NCBI GenBank assembly: GCA_903938485.1
Contig: CAJADF010000040.1
Coordinates: forward strand, 1-64,000
Direction: 5' to 3'
DNA from: an uncultured Methylococcaceae bacterium
Lineage (GTDB): Bacteria > Pseudomonadota > Gammaproteobacteria > Methylococcales > Methylomonadaceae
DNA length: 64,000 nt
A program made the translations under genes and the position numbers. Below are positions 18,578 to 28,405 of the stretch, piece by piece (the stretch's first letter is position 1; every line of letters starts with the position of its first letter). A model generated the notes under the pieces. That model was not told the DNA's origin. It saw only the letters and a program-made list of their open reading frames with translations, and did no database searches.

Positions 18578-19121
18578 ACTTAAGATTATTGGCGGAGACT
18601 GGCGTAGTCGATCAATTCATTTTGAAGATGCGCCAGGTTTAAGACCTACTCCCGTTCGAGTCAGAGAAACGCTATTTAATTGGTTGCGCAATGACATTTT
18701 AAGTAGCCGTTGCCTGGATTTATATGCAGGTAGCGGTGCTTTAAGTTTTGAGGCTGCCTCAAGAGGTGCTAAATCTGTTGTGCAAGTTGAAAATAATCCC
18801 TTAGCTTGTCGGGCATTAAAAGAAAATACCGTGTCTTTAGAAGCTAAACAGATAAAAATTGTGCAATCGGAGGTATTTCGTTATCTAGCAGGTGATGCAG
18901 ACATTTTTGATGTGGTGTTTATCGATCCACCTTTTCATCAAGGCTTAGGTGTGCAGACTTGTCAATGGTTAGAAGATAAAGGCTGGTTAAGTTCGCACGC
19001 AAAAATATATGTGGAAGTTGAGAGTACCTTAAAACTAAATGATATACCAGTCAATTGGTTACCGCTTAAAAGTAAAGTAGCGGGGGAGGTGGGTTATCAT
19101 TTGTTTGAGCGGCAAGGCTAA
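18567..19121 (+). CDS. rsmD: 16S rRNA (guanine966-N2)-methyltransferase RsmD
   Basis: It methylates G966 of 16S rRNA using SAM. Motifs: KIIGGDWRSR, RPTPVRVRETLFNWL, CLDLYAGSGALSFEAASRGA (SAM site), and FIDPPFHQG (catalytic DPPF). Its 184 residues are normal. It overlaps the M16 lipoprotein gene, and the protease-rsmD order is frequent in gammaproteobacteria. The downstream intergenic region (about 70 bp) separates it from a convergent gene. Confidence 0.95.
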   Translation: MANKLKIIGGDWRSRSIHFEDAPGLRPTPVRVRETLFNWLRNDILSSRCLDLYAGSGALSFEAASRGAKSVVQVENNPLACRALKENTVSLEAKQIKIVQSEVFRYLAGDADIFDVVFIDPPFHQGLGVQTCQWLEDKGWLSSHAKIYVEVESTLKLNDIPVNWLPLKSKVAGEVGYHLFERQG

Positions 19122-19188
19122 GTTGTTTTTAATCGTGATACAGCTAAAGCATAAAATTCAATGAGCTATGAAATGTTGTTTAGTTAGA

Positions 19189-20325
19189 TTATAGCTTTTC
19201 TTTAAAAGGTAAATAACTTACCGCGTTTTCCTTATATTGCTGTATTGCAATTTTTTCTCGTTGTAAAAATCGTGTAATTGCATCGGCAAAGCCAGTGTCC
19301 TTTATCCAATGTGCTGAATACGTGGTTACAGGTTCGAAGCCACGGGCTATTTTATGTTCGCCTTGTGCGCCAGAATCAAAACGTTTCAGCTGGTTTTCTA
19401 TACAATAATCTATGCCTTGATAGTAGCAAGTTTCAAAATGTAGACTGTGATATTCTTCGTAACAGCCCCAGTAGCGGCCGTATAAAGTATCTGAACCTAA
19501 AAAACTTAAGGCAGCCGCAACAGGTCTTTGATCATTTAAGGCGAAGACCAATAATAATTGCTCACCCATTGTTCTGGCTATATTTAAAAAGAACTCTAGC
19601 GTTAAATAGGGCTCTGAGCCTTTTTTTAAATAAGTCATCGTATAGAAATTAAAGAACGTTTCCCATTGCGTCGAAGAGGCTTCTGCGCCATTGAATTGAA
19701 CTAATTTAACGCCTTGTTCAGCAATTCTTTTGCGTTCACGTTTGATCATCTTGCGTTTGTTGGCTGTTAACGCGGATAAGAAGTCATCAAAGTTTTGGTA
19801 GTCTCTATTAAACCATTGAAACTGTACGCCCTCACGAATTTGAATATTTAGAGATTTGAATAATTCGACTTGTTCATCTAAAGGAAATAAGCAATGCCAA
19901 GAGGAAATATTTTGGGCATTAGTTAATTCTTGAATTGTAGATATAAAAAGTTTATTAATTTCAATAAGGTTATAGCCGGTATTAACACAAATCCTAGGTC
20001 CTTGGCAGGGTGTAAATGGAATGGCTGTTAAGTATTTAGGGTAGTAGTCTATGCCATTTTGTTGATAAGCTGAGGCCCATTGGTGATCAAATACGTATTC
20101 CCCCCACGAATGAGCTTTAACGTATAAGGGCATAAAAGCAATGATCTCTTCGTCATTAGTTATAATGAGATGTGCTGGTAACCAGCCAGTTTCTTTAGAT
20201 ACGGCTGAAGTGTGTTCAAGTGCTGCTAAAAACTCATGCCTTAAAAATGGGTAATCTATGCCTGCGAGACTATTTAAAGCTGGGGCATCAATATCTGAAA
20301 TACTTGAAATTTGTCTAATTTCCAT
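19189..20325 (-). CDS. FemAB/GNAT-like protein of the DUF482 (peptidogalycan biosynthesis) family
   Basis: Characteristic stretches are LAGIDYPFLRHEFLAALE at the N-terminus, TPCQGPRI, NKRKMIKRERKRIAEQG, LSFLGSDTLYGRYWGCYEEYHSLHFE and FDSGAQGEHKIARGFEPV. These mark the COG3146 family of GNAT-fold proteins. The family is annotated as putative acyl- or aminoacyl-transferases; its substrate is not established. At 378 residues it is full length. It is a single gene transcribed convergently with rsmD, and its promoter region faces the PepSY-like gene. Confidence 0.85.
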   Translation of the reverse strand: MEIRQISSISDIDAPALNSLAGIDYPFLRHEFLAALEHTSAVSKETGWLPAHLIITNDEEIIAFMPLYVKAHSWGEYVFDHQWASAYQQNGIDYYPKYLTAIPFTPCQGPRICVNTGYNLIEINKLFISTIQELTNAQNISSWHCLFPLDEQVELFKSLNIQIREGVQFQWFNRDYQNFDDFLSALTANKRKMIKRERKRIAEQGVKLVQFNGAEASSTQWETFFNFYTMTYLKKGSEPYLTLEFFLNIARTMGEQLLLVFALNDQRPVAAALSFLGSDTLYGRYWGCYEEYHSLHFETCYYQGIDYCIENQLKRFDSGAQGEHKIARGFEPVTTYSAHWIKDTGFADAITRFLQREKIAIQQYKENAVSYLPFKEKL

Positions 20326-20524
20326 TGAAATAAATCGACAAGCTAAAAAGTTAGCATAACACTACTTATTAAAGTGACAATTAATTATTGGCTTTAAGTA
20401 AAAAAAATTATAGAATTTTTTTGAAAAAATGCTATAACGACACAAGGCAAAAATAATGTGCTTTAAGGCATAGGCTCACATAATAAAAATAAACTAATAA
20501 TCATAATAATAGGTAAATAAGCTA

Positions 20525-20998
20525 ATGCGTAACAAATTTTTAAGTCTAGGTTTAATAGTGTTATCAATGTCATCAGCTTCAGTTTATGCTGAAGTTTTAA
20601 CAAAAGACGCAATACCTGCTGCTGTTTTAGACCAGTTTTATAAAAAACATCCCAATGCTTTAGATATCATAGCGGAGAAAAAAACGCACTTTAAACAACC
20701 TTTAATTCAAATTAGCTATAATGAAGAAAAAGATAAAGAGAGATTCATTGCTTTATACAGAACTAACGGTCGTATTTTTGTTAGTGCTGATGATGTAACA
20801 ACAGCAAACTTAATGCCGGCAGTAGCACATGATAATTTAAAAGCAATTTTTAATACATTCGCTATCAAAAAAGCCATTTTAGTAGTCAACCCTAATGGTG
20901 TGGGTGAAGATTACGATTTATTAATTAATGCTTCAGGCGTTGATTGGAATGTAGTGGTAGATTACAAAGGTAATATTATTCAGAAAGAGCGCAATTAA
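20525..20998 (+). CDS. Exported PepSY-like protein of unknown function
   Basis: A signal peptide (LGLIVLSMSSASVYA) is followed by a 135-residue domain. Its beginning, DAIPAAVLDQFYKKHPNA, resembles the amphipathic helix of PepSY-like/BLIP-like repeats. The end, DWNVVVDYKGNIIQKE, is the matching beta-hairpin. Two such units seem present (the second starts at AVAHDNLKAIFNTF). Such periplasmic domains often bind or inhibit peptidases or sense ligands. It is monocistronic with a terminator hairpin after it. Confidence 0.65.
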   Translation: MRNKFLSLGLIVLSMSSASVYAEVLTKDAIPAAVLDQFYKKHPNALDIIAEKKTHFKQPLIQISYNEEKDKERFIALYRTNGRIFVSADDVTTANLMPAVAHDNLKAIFNTFAIKKAILVVNPNGVGEDYDLLINASGVDWNVVVDYKGNIIQKERN

Positions 20999-21015
20999 AT
21001 TATGATGTATGGTTT

Positions 21016-21050
21016 AAGGTATAAAGCACAAACTTTATACCTTTCTTGTT
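21016..21050 (+). terminator. Rho-independent terminator after PepSY-like gene
   Basis: The perfect 11-bp stem AAGGTATAAAG / CTTTATACCTT around CACAAA is followed by TCTTGTTGTTG. It isolates the upstream gene from the sdh operon. Confidence 0.75.
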
Positions 21051-21112
21051 GTTGTTTGATTTGCTTGCGTATAAAAATTTAAATTTTTACATAACAACAA
21101 CTGGAAATTAAG

Positions 21113-21490
21113 ATGGTAAAAAAAAATAGTAGGCCTATTTCTCCTCATCTACAAGTCTATCGATTACCTTTAACAGGCATCATTTCAATTACCCATCGTA
21201 TGACAGGAGTCATGTTATCGGTTGGTTTAATCTTTTTTGTTTACTTACTTAACGTTATATTGGCAGGCTCGGGATCATATTTAGCCATGCAAGATTTTAT
21301 GAACCATGGGTTTTTTAAGTTCATGTATTGGGGCTTTATTTACGCACTGCTTTTTCATTGTTGTCATGGCTTTAGGCATCTGATATGGGATACAGGCAAG
21401 GGGTTTGGACGTGAGACGCTCAATCAATTCGCTATGATAGAATTATTAGTGTCTTTGATGGTTACCTTAATAATATTTCTTTTTGTTTAA
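21113..21490 (+). CDS. sdhC: Succinate dehydrogenase cytochrome b556 subunit
   Basis: The first gene of the succinate dehydrogenase operon; one of two membrane anchors holding heme b and the quinone site. It has RPISPHLQVYRLPLTGIISITHRMTG (quinone-site Ser/Arg region) and FHCCHGFRHLIWDTGKG with the heme-ligand histidine, plus three transmembrane helices. Its 125 residues are typical. sdhD follows after 14 bp. Confidence 0.95.
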   Translation: MVKKNSRPISPHLQVYRLPLTGIISITHRMTGVMLSVGLIFFVYLLNVILAGSGSYLAMQDFMNHGFFKFMYWGFIYALLFHCCHGFRHLIWDTGKGFGRETLNQFAMIELLVSLMVTLIIFLFV

Positions 21491-21504
21491 TTAAAAGGCC
21501 CTTT

Positions 21505-21885
21505 ATGCAATACAGATCTCCCTTAGCAAATGTGCGTGGTTTGGGTTCTGCTAAAACAGGACTTTTTCATTGGTGGATGCAGCGTATTACAGCGGTCACT
21601 TTAATTCCTTTATCTTTTTGGCTAATTATTTTTTTAGATTTGAGTTTACATGCAACTTGGCGGGATACGGTTGCTTGGTTAACTTCGCCTTTAAATACCT
21701 TATGCATCGTCGCTTGGATACTTGCCGTTTTTTATCATGCCGCCTTGGGTTTGCAGGTGGTCATTGAAGACTATGTGGCTAGGGAATCAGCAAAAATCAT
21801 TGCAGTCTGGACAGTCAATTTAGTTTTTATATTTTTAGCATTGGCTGCATTAATTGCCGTGTTTCGTATTATATCAATAGGATAA
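21505..21885 (+). CDS. sdhD: Succinate dehydrogenase hydrophobic membrane anchor subunit
   Basis: The second membrane anchor, with three hydrophobic helices. It begins SPLANVRGLGSAKTGLFHWWMQRITAV and carries FYHAALGLQVVIEDYV, the segment holding the heme-proximal histidine and the quinone-site tyrosine/aspartate. Its 126 residues are normal. It lies between sdhC and sdhA, with only 3 bp to sdhA. Confidence 0.95.
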   Translation: MQYRSPLANVRGLGSAKTGLFHWWMQRITAVTLIPLSFWLIIFLDLSLHATWRDTVAWLTSPLNTLCIVAWILAVFYHAALGLQVVIEDYVARESAKIIAVWTVNLVFIFLALAALIAVFRIISIG

Positions 21886-21888
21886 TTC

Positions 21889-23673
21889 ATGCCGGCAGAC
21901 TATAAAATTATTGAGCATTCTTACGATGTCGTCGTTGTAGGGGCGGGTGGTGCCGGTCTCCGTGCAACATTTGGAATGGCAGAGAAAGGTTTAAAAACGG
22001 CTTGTTTAACTAAAGTATTTCCGACCCGTAGTCATACCGTAGCGGCACAAGGGGGTATTAGTGCCGCCTTAGGTAATATGGGTGAAGATGACTGGCGTTT
22101 TCATATGTACGACACCATCAAAGGCTCTGACTGGCTAGGCGATCAAGATGCTATTGAATATATGTGTCGTGAAGCTATTCCCGCGGTTATAGAGCTTGAA
22201 CATTATGGCGTGCCATTCTCTAGAACAGAAGACGGAAAAATTTATCAAAGAGCCTTTGGCGGCATGACTACCCATTATGGTAAAGGCCAAGCTCAAAGAA
22301 CCTGTGCTGCAGCGGATAAAACCGGGCATGCCATATTGCATACTTTGTATCAGCAAGCATTAAAACATAATGCAGAGTTTTTTGTTGAATACATCGTACT
22401 CGATTTAATCATGGAAAATGGCGAATGCCGTGGGGTGTTAGCATGGTGTTTAGACGATGGTTCTCTGCATTTATTTAAAGCCCATGTGACTGTGTTGGCA
22501 ACAGGCGGTTATGGTCGAAGCTATTTTTCTTGTACCTCTGCACATACGGTTACCGGTGATGGGAACGCAATGGTTTTACGTGCAGGTCTACCTTTACAAG
22601 ATATGGAATTTATCCAATTTCATCCCACCGGTATTTATGGCTCAGGTTGTTTGATTACCGAAGGCGTAAGAGGTGAAGGTGGTTATTTAACCAACTCGGA
22701 AGGGGAGCGATTTATGGAAAGATACGCCCCGCATGCAAAAGACTTAGCCTCACGCGATGTGGTCAGTCGTGCGATGACCATTGAGATACAAGAGGGTCGG
22801 GGCGTAGGTAAGGATAAAGATCATATTTATTTACATATCGAACATTTAGACCCTGCCTTAATCAACGAACGCTTACCCGGCATTGCAGAAACCTCTAAAA
22901 TATTTGCGGGTGTAGATGTTACCAAAGAACCTATCCCCGTTTTACCGACTGTGCATTACAACATGGGAGGTATTCCCACTAACTATAAAGCCGAAGTAGT
23001 GACCTTAGAAGAGGGTAATCCCGATAAAGTCGTACCCGGTTTAATGGCGATTGGGGAAGCGGCGTGTGTATCTGTACATGGTGCTAATCGTTTAGGTTCA
23101 AACTCGTTATTAGATTTAGTGGTATTTGGTCGATCAGCGGCGATTCGATGTGCTGAATTGATTAAACCGGGTACAGCTCAAAAACCTTTGGCGAAAGATG
23201 CGTGTGATAAAGCCTTAGCACGTTTTGATAAGATTCGAAATGCTAATGGCCCTAGAAGCACCTCTGATATTCGATTGAGTATGCAAAAAACCATGCAGAC
23301 TAAAGCGGCTGTCTTTAGAACTAAAGCGACCTTGGATGAAGGTATTGCCGCCATGGCCGATATTAAAAGATCATTTTCTGAAGTGGGCATAAAAGATAAA
23401 TCACTTATTTGGAATACAGATTTAGTCGAAACATTAGAGTTAGATAATCTGTTATGCCAAGCCAATGTCACCATTAATGCGGCCGGTAATCGACATGAAA
23501 GTCGGGGTGGGCATGCCAGAGAAGATTATCCCTTGCGTGATGATGATCAGTGGTTAAAGCACACTTTAACGTGGATGGACGGGGATGGGGTTAAAATTGA
23601 TTATCGACCGGTGCATTTATACACCTTAACAGACGAAGTAGCGGCTATCCCACCTAAAGAGAGGGTTTACTAA
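21889..23673 (+). CDS. sdhA: Succinate dehydrogenase flavoprotein subunit
   Basis: It oxidises succinate to fumarate in the TCA cycle and passes electrons to SdhB. The N-terminal dinucleotide fold [12 protein letters not shown] is followed by the flavinylation motif [11 protein letters not shown] (covalent FAD on His). Active-site segments are [21 protein letters not shown] and [13 protein letters not shown], with [20 protein letters not shown] later. The length of 594 residues is normal. Its stop overlaps the sdhB start by one base. Confidence 0.97.
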   Translation: MPADYKIIEHSYDVVVVGAGGAGLRATFGMAEKGLKTACLTKVFPTRSHTVAAQGGISAALGNMGEDDWRFHMYDTIKGSDWLGDQDAIEYMCREAIPAVIELEHYGVPFSRTEDGKIYQRAFGGMTTHYGKGQAQRTCAAADKTGHAILHTLYQQALKHNAEFFVEYIVLDLIMENGECRGVLAWCLDDGSLHLFKAHVTVLATGGYGRSYFSCTSAHTVTGDGNAMVLRAGLPLQDMEFIQFHPTGIYGSGCLITEGVRGEGGYLTNSEGERFMERYAPHAKDLASRDVVSRAMTIEIQEGRGVGKDKDHIYLHIEHLDPALINERLPGIAETSKIFAGVDVTKEPIPVLPTVHYNMGGIPTNYKAEVVTLEEGNPDKVVPGLMAIGEAACVSVHGANRLGSNSLLDLVVFGRSAAIRCAELIKPGTAQKPLAKDACDKALARFDKIRNANGPRSTSDIRLSMQKTMQTKAAVFRTKATLDEGIAAMADIKRSFSEVGIKDKSLIWNTDLVETLELDNLLCQANVTINAAGNRHESRGGHAREDYPLRDDDQWLKHTLTWMDGDGVKIDYRPVHLYTLTDEVAAIPPKERVY

Positions 23674-24458
23674 TGGCAGAGTTCACCTTACCTAAAAATT
23701 CAACCTTAATTAAGGGTAATACCTACAAGGCTTCAGAAGCGGCTACGAATGTACGTCGATTTGAAGTGTATCGCTGGGACCCAGAGACACAAGAAAATCC
23801 TCGTATTGATATCTATGAGTTAGATATGGATGACTGCGGTCCTATGGTGTTGGATGCTATTCTCAAAATCAAAAATGATATTGATACCAGCTTAACGTTT
23901 AGACGTTCATGCAGAGAAGGCGTATGTGGTTCTTGTGCAATGAATGTTAATGGTAAAAATACCTTGGTGTGTACAAAAGCGATTGATGCTTATCCAGACA
24001 CTATAAAAATATTCCCTTTACCTCATATGGCCGTTGTAAAAGACTTAGTGCCGGATATGACTCATTTTTATGCGCAATATGCCTCAATCAAACCGTGGAT
24101 AGAAACACAAACGCCAGCGCCGTCAGATACTGAACGCTTACAAAGTAAAGAAGATCGAGAAGTATTAGATGGTTTATATGAATGTGTTTTATGCGCATGT
24201 TGCTCAACAAGTTGTCCAAGTTATTGGTGGAATGGCGAGCGTTATTTAGGGCCTGCTGTCTTATTGCAAGCGTATCGATGGTTAGTGGATAGTCGTGATG
24301 AAAATACCGGAGAGCGACTTGATGAATTAGAAGATCCTTTTAAATTATATCGTTGTCATACGATTATGAATTGTACGGATACGTGTCCCAAAGGTTTGAA
24401 TCCAGCCAAAGCCATTGCAGAAACCAAAAAGCTCTTAGTACAAAGAAAATTGGGTTAA
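23673..24458 (+). CDS. sdhB: Succinate dehydrogenase iron-sulfur subunit
   Basis: It carries electrons from SdhA to quinone through three Fe-S clusters. The [2Fe-2S] ligands lie in [22 protein letters not shown]. The [4Fe-4S] and [3Fe-4S] ligands are in [17 protein letters not shown] and [17 protein letters not shown]. At 261 residues it is about 20 longer than E. coli SdhB, with the extra length mainly at the N-terminus. It overlaps sdhE by one base (TAATG). Confidence 0.97.
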   Translation: MAEFTLPKNSTLIKGNTYKASEAATNVRRFEVYRWDPETQENPRIDIYELDMDDCGPMVLDAILKIKNDIDTSLTFRRSCREGVCGSCAMNVNGKNTLVCTKAIDAYPDTIKIFPLPHMAVVKDLVPDMTHFYAQYASIKPWIETQTPAPSDTERLQSKEDREVLDGLYECVLCACCSTSCPSYWWNGERYLGPAVLLQAYRWLVDSRDENTGERLDELEDPFKLYRCHTIMNCTDTCPKGLNPAKAIAETKKLLVQRKLG

Positions 24459-24649
24459 TGCAAGAACTTGCTAAACTTAAATGGCAGTGCAGGAGAGGCA
24501 CTAAAGAGTTAGATTTACTTTTAATGGATTATTTGGAAACCCGTTATCCAACATCCTCTCCACAAAAGAAATCCCAATTTATTCAGCTATTAGCATTAGA
24601 AGATGATGAGCTAATGGCTGTGTTAATGGATTTTATCAATACGGTTTAA
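24458..24649 (+). CDS. sdhE: FAD assembly factor SdhE (short form)
   Basis: A small protein that promotes covalent attachment of FAD to SdhA. The RGxxE signature is visible in WQCRRGTKELDLLL, followed by the helical body ending LMAVLMDFINTV. The track ORF starts 35 codons earlier inside sdhB; the ATG at 24458 fused to the sdhB stop is the natural start. At 63 residues it is shorter than E. coli SdhE (88) and lacks the C-terminal tail. Its place at the end of sdhCDAB supports the assignment. Confidence 0.9.
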   Translation: MQELAKLKWQCRRGTKELDLLLMDYLETRYPTSSPQKKSQFIQLLALEDDELMAVLMDFINTV

Positions 24650-24760
24650 ATTCTTATTCATAAATGGCTATGCTAATATAGCACTCCAAATAAAATGATC
24701 GCATGGGTTTAAATATAAGCCCTTTTGTGTCGAGATTGATCAACAAAAATTAAGGTTACT

Positions 24761-25351
24761 ATGGAAGAGCTATTTTTAGAATTGCTTAAGGAATATGGTT
24801 ATGTCATTTTGTACCTTTGGGGCATTCTTGAAGGTGAAATGGGCCTCATTATGGGAGGCATCCTGTCTCATACAGGAGATCTGCAATACTTAATGACCAT
24901 ATTTGTGGCTGGATTAGGTGGCTTTACCGGCGATCAGATTTATTTTTATGTGGGTCGATTTAATAAAGGCTATATACAGCGCAAACTTCAAAAACAACGT
25001 CTTAAATTTGCCATCGCACATTTGTTGTTAAAGAAATATGGTTGGCCTATTATTTTTGTTCAGCGTTACATGTATGGACTTCGTACAGTAATTCCTATGT
25101 CAATTGGCATCACTAAATACTCGGCCAAAAAATTCGCTATCATTAATCTTTTAAGCGCTTGGGTTTGGGCGGCAATTACTGTGACGCCTGCTTACTTTTA
25201 TGGTGCAGAGATTTTAGAGTTATTGGGTTACGCAAAAGCCCATTGGTATTTTGCTTTACCCATTGCCGGTGGATTTCTGTACGGCTTGTATTACTACTTC
25301 AATAAACTTGAGATGTATTTCTTAGAGAAGAGAAAAGCACGCTTCCAATAG
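24761..25351 (+). CDS. DedA-family membrane protein
   Basis: A polytopic inner-membrane protein of the DedA/SNARE-associated family, thought to be proton-coupled lipid-carrier or phospholipid flippases. It shows GEMGLIMGGILSHTG (acidic re-entrant residue), GGFTGDQIYFYVGR, and FVQRYMYGLRTVIPMSIGITK with the conserved arginines. Its 196 residues are typical. It is monocistronic and followed by a strong bidirectional terminator. Confidence 0.88.
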   Translation: MEELFLELLKEYGYVILYLWGILEGEMGLIMGGILSHTGDLQYLMTIFVAGLGGFTGDQIYFYVGRFNKGYIQRKLQKQRLKFAIAHLLLKKYGWPIIFVQRYMYGLRTVIPMSIGITKYSAKKFAIINLLSAWVWAAITVTPAYFYGAEILELLGYAKAHWYFALPIAGGFLYGLYYYFNKLEMYFLEKRKARFQ

Positions 25352-25383
25352 TTGCTTTCAGTCATAAGAAAACATCTCTAGAC

Positions 25384-25418
25384 AAAAAAGCCTTACATGA
25401 AGATGTAAGGCTTTTTTT
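25384..25418. terminator. Bidirectional rho-independent terminator between dedA and nadB
   Basis: AAGCCTTACA / TGTAAGGCTT form a perfect 10-bp stem around TGAAGA, flanked by an A-run on the left and TTTTTT on the right. It can therefore stop transcription from both converging genes. Confidence 0.9.
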
Positions 25419-25466
25419 ATGTCTAAATAAGTTGATTAATAAACCGATGGTTTTGGTATTAAAAGT

Positions 25467-27068
25467 CTAGGGTTTAAGAATGGTATTGGCGGGTGGTTTA
25501 GTATTATCGGTTTCAGGATAATCTAATGTGTAATGTAGACCACGACTTTCTTTGCGTTGTAACGCACAGCGGATGATTAATTCCGCCACAATCACTAGAT
25601 TACGTAACTCCAATAAGTCGCTGGTTACTCTAAAGTTACTGTAATAATCAGCAATTTCTTTTTTCAGTAATTTAACGCGGTTAAGCGCACGCATTAAACG
25701 TTTATCGGTTCTAACTATTCCAACATAGTCCCACATGAAATGCCTTAGTTCATTCCAGTTATGAGATACCACCACTTCTTCATCGGAATCACTTACTTGA
25801 GACTCATCCCAATCCGGTATGGTGCATGTGATTTGGATATCTGGAAGTTTTTCTAATATGTTTTCACTGGCGCGTTCTGCAAAAACTAAACATTCTAGTA
25901 AAGAATTGCTGGCCATGCGATTGGCGCCATGTAAACCAGTACAGGCCACTTCCCCAACTGCATATAGATTATCAATATCGGTACGAGCATAGTTATCGGT
26001 AACAACGCCACCGCAGGTGTAATGAGCAGCCGGCACAACAGGAATGGGTTGTTTTGTGATGTCAATATCAAATTCAAGACATTGTTGATAGATGGTAGGA
26101 AAGTGTTCTTTAATAAATTCTGCGGGTTTATGGCTAATATCAAGGTAGACGCATTCTATACCACGTTTTTTCATTTCATGATCTATGGCTCTAGCTACAA
26201 TATCCCTAGGCGCTAATTCGCCACGCTCATCAAATTTATGCATAAAAGACGAGCCATCACCTAGCACTAATTTACCACCTTCACCTCTTAATGCTTCGCT
26301 GATTAAAAAATTGCGGGCTTCAGGGTGATAAAGGCAAGTGGGGTGAAATTGCATAAATTCCATATTGCTCACTTGGCAACCTGCCCGCCAAGCTAAAGCT
26401 ATGCCATCACCAGTTGAGCTGTGTGGATTAGTGCTATAATTGTATGCCATATTAGCGCCGCCCGTAGCCAATACCACGACTTTAGCTTTAATGGTTTTGA
26501 CATGGTTAGATTCTGAATCTAAAACATAAGCCCCAATGACTTGTTTTTTGTTAATATCCTTTTGTTTTTGGGTGATTAACTCAATAACACTGTGGTCTTC
26601 TAATAAATCAATATTAGTGTGTTCTTTCGCTCTTTCAATTAATGACAATGATACGGCTTTACCGGTAGCATCAGCAGAGTGGACAATTCGACGATGCGAG
26701 TGACCACCTTCTCGGTTTAAATGTAGTTGGATTTCACCTGCTAAATTTTGTTCTTCGGTAAAAACGACACCTTGTTCTAATAACCATTCTATGGAACTTT
26801 TACCATGAGCTACTGTCAGTCTTACAATGTCTGGGTCACACAGTCCAGCTCCGGCATCAAGCGTATCGGCGATATGAGATTCTAAAGAATCACCTTCATC
26901 AAATACTGCAGAAATGCCACCTTGAGCGTAGTAGGTGCTGGATGAGGTGAGTGCAAATTTAGATAAAACTGCGATGTTGTTGATTTGCTCTGCAAGTCTA
27001 AGCGCTAAACTAAGACCTGCTCCACCACTGCCAATGATAAGAACGTCATAATTTATTGAGTTGGGCAT
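25467..27068 (-). CDS. nadB: L-aspartate oxidase
   Basis: It converts L-aspartate to iminoaspartate with FAD, the first step of de novo NAD synthesis. Motifs: [93 protein letters not shown], and the C-terminal helical domain. The track ORF begins 39 codons earlier, but the Met at 27068 places the FAD motif right at the N-terminus. It gives 533 residues, the usual size, and leaves about 135 bp for promoters shared with the divergent rpoE. nadA and nadC are not adjacent. The C-terminal 25 residues ([13 protein letters not shown]...) are ordinary. Confidence 0.93.
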   Translation of the reverse strand: MPNSINYDVLIIGSGGAGLSLALRLAEQINNIAVLSKFALTSSSTYYAQGGISAVFDEGDSLESHIADTLDAGAGLCDPDIVRLTVAHGKSSIEWLLEQGVVFTEEQNLAGEIQLHLNREGGHSHRRIVHSADATGKAVSLSLIERAKEHTNIDLLEDHSVIELITQKQKDINKKQVIGAYVLDSESNHVKTIKAKVVVLATGGANMAYNYSTNPHSSTGDGIALAWRAGCQVSNMEFMQFHPTCLYHPEARNFLISEALRGEGGKLVLGDGSSFMHKFDERGELAPRDIVARAIDHEMKKRGIECVYLDISHKPAEFIKEHFPTIYQQCLEFDIDITKQPIPVVPAAHYTCGGVVTDNYARTDIDNLYAVGEVACTGLHGANRMASNSLLECLVFAERASENILEKLPDIQITCTIPDWDESQVSDSDEEVVVSHNWNELRHFMWDYVGIVRTDKRLMRALNRVKLLKKEIADYYSNFRVTSDLLELRNLVIVAELIIRCALQRKESRGLHYTLDYPETDNTKPPANTILKP

Positions 27069-27204
27069 ATTTATAATTGTTGTAGAGTTGTAGCTTAGTC
27101 GAACGTGATTAGGGATAATAACGCTTTTTATAGCGATAACACAATTTTGTATTGCAAAGAACTTTATGAAATTGTTTTTGTCCATTAGTTTATGAAGAGT
27201 TTCA

Positions 27205-27792
27205 GTGGCCCAACATATTAAATTTAGTGAACAATCAGACGAAGATTTGGTAACGCTTGTTCAGCAGGGTAATAAATCGGCATTTGATTTTTTGGTGCTT
27301 AAATATCAGCACAGAATAGTACAATTGGTTAATGGCTATGTTAAAGACACTTCTGAAGCGCAAGACGTGGCTCAAGAGTCGTTTATTAAGGCTTATCGTG
27401 CTTTAGGAAGCTTTAGAGGGGACGCCGCTTTTTATACTTGGCTGTATAGAATTGCAATTAATACGGCAAAAAATTATTGCTTAGCAAAATCTAGACGTAG
27501 TGCATCTCAAGAAGTTGACATACAAGACGCTGAAGCCATAGAGCATGCGCCGCAATTACATGGATTAGAATCGCCTGAGCGGTTGTTATTAACTCAAGAA
27601 ATTATGGATACCATTAAAACAGCTTTAGCCACATTGCCAGAAGAAATGCGTGTAGCCATTGAGTTGCGTGAATTTGATGGTTTAAGTTATGAAGAAATTG
27701 CAGAGGCAATGGATTGTCCAGTGGGTACGGTACGTTCGCGCATTTTCAGGGCGCGGGCAACAATCGATAATATGATAAATCCTTTGTTATAA
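27205..27792 (+). CDS. rpoE: RNA polymerase sigma-E factor (RpoE/AlgU)
   Basis: An ECF sigma factor for envelope stress. Region 2 is [41 protein letters not shown], with [18 protein letters not shown] as region 2.4. Region 4 is [41 protein letters not shown]. The start is GTG at 27205. It heads a three-gene unit with its anti-sigma factor and a MucD protease. Divergence from nadB is conserved in gammaproteobacteria. It is likely autoregulated, though I could not fix a sigma-E promoter with confidence. Confidence 0.95.
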   Translation: MAQHIKFSEQSDEDLVTLVQQGNKSAFDFLVLKYQHRIVQLVNGYVKDTSEAQDVAQESFIKAYRALGSFRGDAAFYTWLYRIAINTAKNYCLAKSRRSASQEVDIQDAEAIEHAPQLHGLESPERLLLTQEIMDTIKTALATLPEEMRVAIELREFDGLSYEEIAEAMDCPVGTVRSRIFRARATIDNMINPLL

Positions 27793-27802
27793 CTGGGAGA
27801 TC

Positions 27803-28369
27803 TTGATGAATGAAGAATTAAATCAAAAACTGTCTCTATATATTGATAACGAATTAGAGGCTAAAGAGCTATTAGCGTTTAAAAAAGAGTTGCTACAAAA
27901 TTCTGATTTGCAAGCGCGATTAAAGCGTTATCAGTTAATTGGCAAAGGCATTAAGTCTGCCTCAAATGTCGTTTCAAGTGCAGGATTTTTAGAGTCAATA
28001 AAAGTTCAGTTAGAACAAGAACCTATTTATTTATTGCCAAAACAAAAAACGAAGCAAAAATACTATAAGCAATTAGCTTTAGCGGCTTCTATTATGACAG
28101 TAGCCGTAATATCGGCGTATTCAGTTAAGTTTATTCAACAAGGCCCTCAAGAAATTGCGGTGTTGCAAGAAGCTAAAAATGCAGCCGCAAAAACGCCGGT
28201 TGACAAAATGGTGGCGGATAAAACACAACCAAATTCGTCGTCCACATTTGAGTATCCTTTAAATAAACAAATTAATGATTATTTGCAGGCTCATAATGAT
28301 GGTTTAAAGACCACTCCTGACTTAACTTATCAGCCTTATACTCAGTTAAGTTCATATAATCAGCGATAA
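27803..28369 (+). CDS. rseA: Anti-sigma-E factor RseA/MucA-like
   Basis: The N-terminal cytoplasmic domain LNQKLSLYIDNELEAKELLAFKKEL (sigma-binding fold) is followed by a single membrane helix (about 88-107, LALAASIMTVAVISAYSV). A 75-residue periplasmic tail rich in Ala, Lys and Gln follows and would be cut by site-1 protease. It holds RpoE inactive until envelope stress. It begins 10 bp after rpoE behind a GGGAG site. No RseB/MucB gene follows; the next gene is the MucD-like protease. Confidence 0.85.
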   Translation: MMNEELNQKLSLYIDNELEAKELLAFKKELLQNSDLQARLKRYQLIGKGIKSASNVVSSAGFLESIKVQLEQEPIYLLPKQKTKQKYYKQLALAASIMTVAVISAYSVKFIQQGPQEIAVLQEAKNAAAKTPVDKMVADKTQPNSSSTFEYPLNKQINDYLQAHNDGLKTTPDLTYQPYTQLSSYNQR

Positions 28370-28405
28370 CTATAAGTTTTATTTATCTTTATTAATGGAG
28401 TTTTT

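Noticed and set aside
24353-24649. 98-residue ORF as drawn in the track.
   Set aside because: Its first 35 codons are a shifted reading of sdhB; the real gene is the 63-residue sdhE from 24458.
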